Shown here: one piece after another, positions 61,089-64,000 of the stretch
Layout: each line of letters opens with the position of its first letter
How positions within the stretch are numbered: the first letter of the stretch is position 1
Source of the DNA: NBLH01 sp050296515
Lineage (GTDB): Bacteria > Bacteroidota > Bacteroidia > Bacteroidales > NBLH01
Assembly: GCA_050296515.1 (NCBI GenBank)
Contig: JBNKRJ010000138.1
Coordinates: forward strand, 1-64,000
Reading direction: 5' to 3'
Length of the DNA: 64,000 nt
Made by a program: the position numbers and the translations under genes
The notes under the pieces: model-generated
Database searches by the model: none
What the model saw: only the letters and a program-made list of their open reading frames with translations
Told to the model about the DNA's origin: nothing

Positions 61089-62399
61089 TTACAACCCTGC
61101 AAAATAAATTCCCTCGAACAGCATGCTTGAACGTCTCCATGATGAGTTCTCGTAAACATCACTTCCCAATTCAACCAACTGGTTCCAAAAATCTTTTGCA
61201 TTACCGGTAATATTCATCTCGTAAACAGGATGAACCAATATTCCTTTTTCAATTAGCATACCTGCAATTCCGAATGAAAAATCACCTGTGGTACCATTTG
61301 AGTTTCCTCCGTTGAAACTGGTTACTAAAATTCCCTTATCAATGCTCTTTATCATCTCTTCTAATGAACGTTTTCCATATTCAAATATAAGATTAGATGA
61401 TCCGGATGAAGTGGGCTCTAAACCCAGTTTTTTACCATAATAATTATCAATGTAATAATTCTTAAGTACTCCTTTATCAATCATCACCCTTTTTTGCGAA
61501 GCAATTCCGTCACCATCGTACAACCTTGAACCAAATGCACCATTGATAAACGGATCATCGATCATGGTGAATTTATCCGAAGCGACCTTCTTTCCAATCA
61601 TATTTTCGAGGTAAGAACTCTTTTGTTGCAGAGAGCGTGCACTCATCGGACTTATCAGCATCCCGATTAATCTGCTGGCGACCCTGTTTTCAACCAACAT
61701 GTCAAACTTACCTGATTCAATTTTCTTCTGTCCTACTTTTCTTAAAGCCCTCACAGCTGCCTGTTTTCCTAATTCCTCAGCATTTGGCAAACCATTAAAA
61801 AAACGATTGCTTTGATAAGCCCAGTCTTCAGGCCTGGCATCATTATCTTTGACAGTAACTTCTGCACCTGCCGAATAATAAGTCTCCTCGCTTATTCCTT
61901 CAAATCCGTTGCTTAGCACCATTGCCGAGGAGTATTTCGAATCAGAAAATCCTCCTGTAACTGAAATAATCTTATCACTCTGGCTCACAGCACTTTTCTC
62001 TAATGCTGTTGCAATCTCAATTCGTTTATCCGTAGTCAGTTCATCGTAATTTTTATCACAAAGATTTAAATCCTTTGTATGATCCTTTGGATAGTACTTA
62101 GGATCGGGCAATTCCCTGAATTCATCTGCCGAAAGGTATTTGGTTGCTGCAACTGCCTCTTTAATAAACCTTTCAAGCGATTCTTTTCGAAGATCATTGG
62201 TAAAATGACCAGAATACTTATGATCAAGATAAATATTTAGTGATAAAGAGTTTTGAGTAGTTTCTTTTAATTTTTCCAATTTATTGTCGCGCACCTCTAC
62301 TTCAACATCTCTTGAATTGGATACGCTGACTTTGGTTTGACTGGCCCCCTGTTTTAATGCAAAATCAGAAGCCCATTTTGCTAATTCTAATTTATCCAT
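61089..62399 (-). CDS. TldD/PmbA family protein (PmbA/TldE-like subunit)
   Basis: 436 aa, cytoplasmic, no signal peptide. PmbA-type features: N-terminal QGASQTKVSVSNSRDVEVEV, RDNKLEKLKETTQNSLSLNI, then MLISPMSARSLQQKSSYLEN, KVASDKFTMIDDPFINGAFG, YDGDGIASQKRVMIDKGVLK and the C-terminal NGTTGDFSFGIAGMLIEKGI. The HExxxH zinc site of TldD is absent, as expected for the TldE/PmbA partner. In E. coli the TldD-TldE heterodimer is a metalloprotease that cleaves unfolded peptides and matures microcin B17 or trims CcdA. The tldD gene is upstream, 127 bp away, on the same strand. Confidence 0.93.
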   Translation of the reverse strand: MDKLELAKWASDFALKQGASQTKVSVSNSRDVEVEVRDNKLEKLKETTQNSLSLNIYLDHKYSGHFTNDLRKESLERFIKEAVAATKYLSADEFRELPDPKYYPKDHTKDLNLCDKNYDELTTDKRIEIATALEKSAVSQSDKIISVTGGFSDSKYSSAMVLSNGFEGISEETYYSAGAEVTVKDNDARPEDWAYQSNRFFNGLPNAEELGKQAAVRALRKVGQKKIESGKFDMLVENRVASRLIGMLISPMSARSLQQKSSYLENMIGKKVASDKFTMIDDPFINGAFGSRLYDGDGIASQKRVMIDKGVLKNYYIDNYYGKKLGLEPTSSGSSNLIFEYGKRSLEEMIKSIDKGILVTSFNGGNSNGTTGDFSFGIAGMLIEKGILVHPVYEMNITGNAKDFWNQLVELGSDVYENSSWRRSSMLFEGIYFAGL

Positions 62400-62526
62400 G
62401 TTTTTCAGTTTGTGTTTTTAATTGATTTTCTTTTACTAAAATGTATTGATTCTTTTAGCTGGAAGTTTTAACTATACAGTTTCTGGTAAAGCTGTTTTCA
62501 GGAATCCAGCAACCAGGATCCACCAT

Positions 62527-64000
62527 CTAGCTTACACCACCAACAGTAATGCTTGAAACCTTAACTGTAGGTAAGCCCTGCGAAACCGGAACACCTTGCC
62601 CGTTCTTTCCACATGTCCAGCCACCTTCAGCCATTTTCATGTCATTACCCACCATGGTAATTTTGCTCAACACATCAGGCCCGTTACCAATAATGTTAAT
62701 GTCTTTTACAGGCTTGGTAAGTTTGCCATTTTCAATTAAATAACCTGATTTAACATAGAAAGTAAAATCTCCGCCACCAATGTTCACCTGACCATTGGTA
62801 AACGAGATTGCATATAATCCCTTTTTAGTACTTGCAATAATTTCGTCTTTAGTATGAGGACCATTTTCCATATAAGTGTTTCTCATACGAGGTATTGGCT
62901 GATGACGGAATGATTCGCGACGACCATTACCTGTTGGTTTTAAACCATAATATTTTGCGCTAATTCTGTCGTGTAGATAGCTGGCCATAACTCCGTTTTC
63001 AACCATTATGGTGTTTTGGCTGTCATTTCCTTCATCGTCAATATTGATAGAACCTCGGATATTTGGGTTTGTACCATTATCAACTATAGTAACATGTTCA
63101 TTTGCAACCTTTTTACCAATTTTGTCGCTAAAAATCGAAATCTTTTTTCTGTTGAAATCAGCTTCCATTCCGTGACCAATTGCTTCGTGCAATAAAATCC
63201 CCGAACTACCCGCTGCTAAAACTACTTCCATTTCTCCGCCTTTTGGCTTCACTGCATCAAATAAAGAAACAGTTCTGCGGACAGCTTCGCTCGCCAATTT
63301 ATCGACATTGTCAGGAGTAAAGAACTCAATCCCCCTTCTTCCTGCAAGGTCAAAATAGCCAGATTCTTTTTGTCCATCCTGTTCGGCAGTACAACTTACC
63401 GAAATACTTGATTGTGGCTGATAATCATAGGTAATACGACCTTCGGAATTCGCAAACAAAACATATGAAGTCTCATCATCAAACCAAATATTTGACTTAA
63501 TAATTCTTTTGTCAGCCGCAAAAACCTTATCGTTTATCTTTTGTAGATAAGGTATTTTGGTGTCAATCGAAACTTTCTCCCACGGTGTTTTAATAGCATA
63601 ATAATTTGGGTGATTGTGCGTTTTAAATGCCACAGGATCTACCTTTTTTGAGGAACCTGCAATATTTGCCGCAGTTTTGGCCGCGTTTTTCATTGCTTTA
63701 GGAGTGATTTCCTCTGTAAAGGTATAACCGGTTTGATCTCCTTTTAGAACTCTGATGCCAACACCAAAATTCACAATAGAATAGGCTCTGTTAACCGATT
63801 TGTCTTCCAATCCAATATAATTCACCATATTGTGCTGAAAATACAAATCGCAATAATCACCACCTTTTGACAAAGCTTCTGCCATTACTTCGCGAATGAT
63901 TTGCTCATTCACCCCAAATCGATCAAAATAATCATTTAGTGTTAAATTTCCTGGGCTTTCTAATGCAAAGGCCTTTTCGAGATCTGAAGACAAGAAGTAG
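62527..64000 (-). CDS. tldD: TldD metalloprotease subunit (N-terminus beyond the window)
   Basis: At least 488 aa. The frame is still open at the right edge (Tyr-Phe precede the TTG at 63993), so the TTG is probably not the start and a further N-terminal part, perhaps a signal sequence, lies outside. The TldD zinc motif HEAIGHGMEAD is present (His and Glu about residues 269-274 counted from the TTG, His at 274), within GILLHEAIGHGMEADFNRK. Other family blocks: GGDYCDLYFQHNMVNYIGLE, RGSINIDDEGND, YLHDRISAKYYGLKPTGNGR, PRMRNTYMENG and GGDFTFYVKSGYLIENG. Catalytic partner of the PmbA-like protein encoded next. Confidence 0.94.
   Translation of the reverse strand, partial: YFLSSDLEKAFALESPGNLTLNDYFDRFGVNEQIIREVMAEALSKGGDYCDLYFQHNMVNYIGLEDKSVNRAYSIVNFGVGIRVLKGDQTGYTFTEEITPKAMKNAAKTAANIAGSSKKVDPVAFKTHNHPNYYAIKTPWEKVSIDTKIPYLQKINDKVFAADKRIIKSNIWFDDETSYVLFANSEGRITYDYQPQSSISVSCTAEQDGQKESGYFDLAGRRGIEFFTPDNVDKLASEAVRRTVSLFDAVKPKGGEMEVVLAAGSSGILLHEAIGHGMEADFNRKKISIFSDKIGKKVANEHVTIVDNGTNPNIRGSINIDDEGNDSQNTIMVENGVMASYLHDRISAKYYGLKPTGNGRRESFRHQPIPRMRNTYMENGPHTKDEIIASTKKGLYAISFTNGQVNIGGGDFTFYVKSGYLIENGKLTKPVKDINIIGNGPDVLSKITMVGNDMKMAEGGWTCGKNGQGVPVSQGLPTVKVSSITVGGVS

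Noticed and set aside
1..64000. CRISPR arrays, prophage, restriction or toxin-antitoxin systems, transposase genes
   Set aside because: I looked for regularly spaced repeats and for genes of these kinds and saw none; the only XRE protein (10665-10865) has no partner gene.

Overview
The window is AT-rich chromosomal DNA from a member of the Bacteroidetes (Bacteroidota), most likely a free-living or marine glycan degrader of the Marinilabiliales/Prolixibacteraceae type. The phylum is shown by a complete SusC/SusD pair with SusE/SusF-like lipoproteins, type IX secretion C-terminal sorting domains of types A and B, a PorP/SprF-like protein, GldH, many lipoproteins with a signal peptide ending in Cys, and promoters of the Bacteroidetes -7 type (TAnnTTTG). 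Genus and species cannot be settled from the sequence alone.

Layout. 1-16 kb: a partial exported protein, a repeat-rich intergenic region with a decayed gene, then mostly single genes: an NlpC/P60-like lipoprotein, a membrane protein, phosphofructokinase, a REC-PP2C response regulator, a penicillin-acylase-family enzyme, a subtilisin-like protease, a small XRE regulator, tRNA-Arg(TCT), a DUF6252-like lipoprotein, and two aconitase-superfamily LeuC-LeuD fusion enzymes flanking an unknown gene. 16-18.5 kb: three tandem small-RNA-like units, a MITE-like repeat, and a sirtuin plus lipoprotein pair. 18.5-26.6 kb: a four-gene minus-strand cluster (SUMF1-like protein, Ig-rich adhesin with a T9SS type B tail, PorP/SprF-SPOR protein, PAS-SpoIIE phosphatase). 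27-34.5 kb: SixA, glutamine cyclotransferase, GldH, a short-chain dehydrogenase, a propeller protein with a T9SS type A tail, and an outer-membrane beta-barrel protein. 34.5-35.6 kb: an array of four promoter-plus-hairpin units with no coding capacity. 35.6-60.4 kb: a large maltodextrin/starch utilisation locus. 60.5-64 kb: a lipoprotein and a TldD/PmbA-type pair.

The maltodextrin locus has two divergent arms around a LacI-type regulator. The plus arm encodes SusC, SusD, SusE-like and SusF-like proteins, a surface GH13 lipoprotein and a T9SS-secreted GH13 enzyme. These would capture and cut alpha-glucan outside the cell. The minus arm encodes an MFS sugar transporter, beta-phosphoglucomutase, a GH65 maltose phosphorylase, one lipoprotein GH13 enzyme and two GH13 enzymes without signal peptides. 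These would import maltose or maltodextrin, phosphorolyse it to glucose plus beta-glucose-1-phosphate, and convert that to glucose-6-phosphate. Three LacI-type operators (GCAAACGTTTGC or one-base variants) lie in front of the two arms.

The most unusual content is non-coding. A family of about eight short units shares a T-rich start, a GGTTTAGGTTARTA-like core and a strong intrinsic terminator, and most carry their own -7 promoter element. They occur at 16.2-16.7 kb (three, minus strand), 34.5-35.6 kb (four, plus strand) and 38.8 kb (one, minus strand). I believe these are a small-RNA family; I cannot match them to a named family from memory. The window also carries two pairs of inverted dispersed repeats and a 152-bp element with 17-bp terminal inverted repeats.
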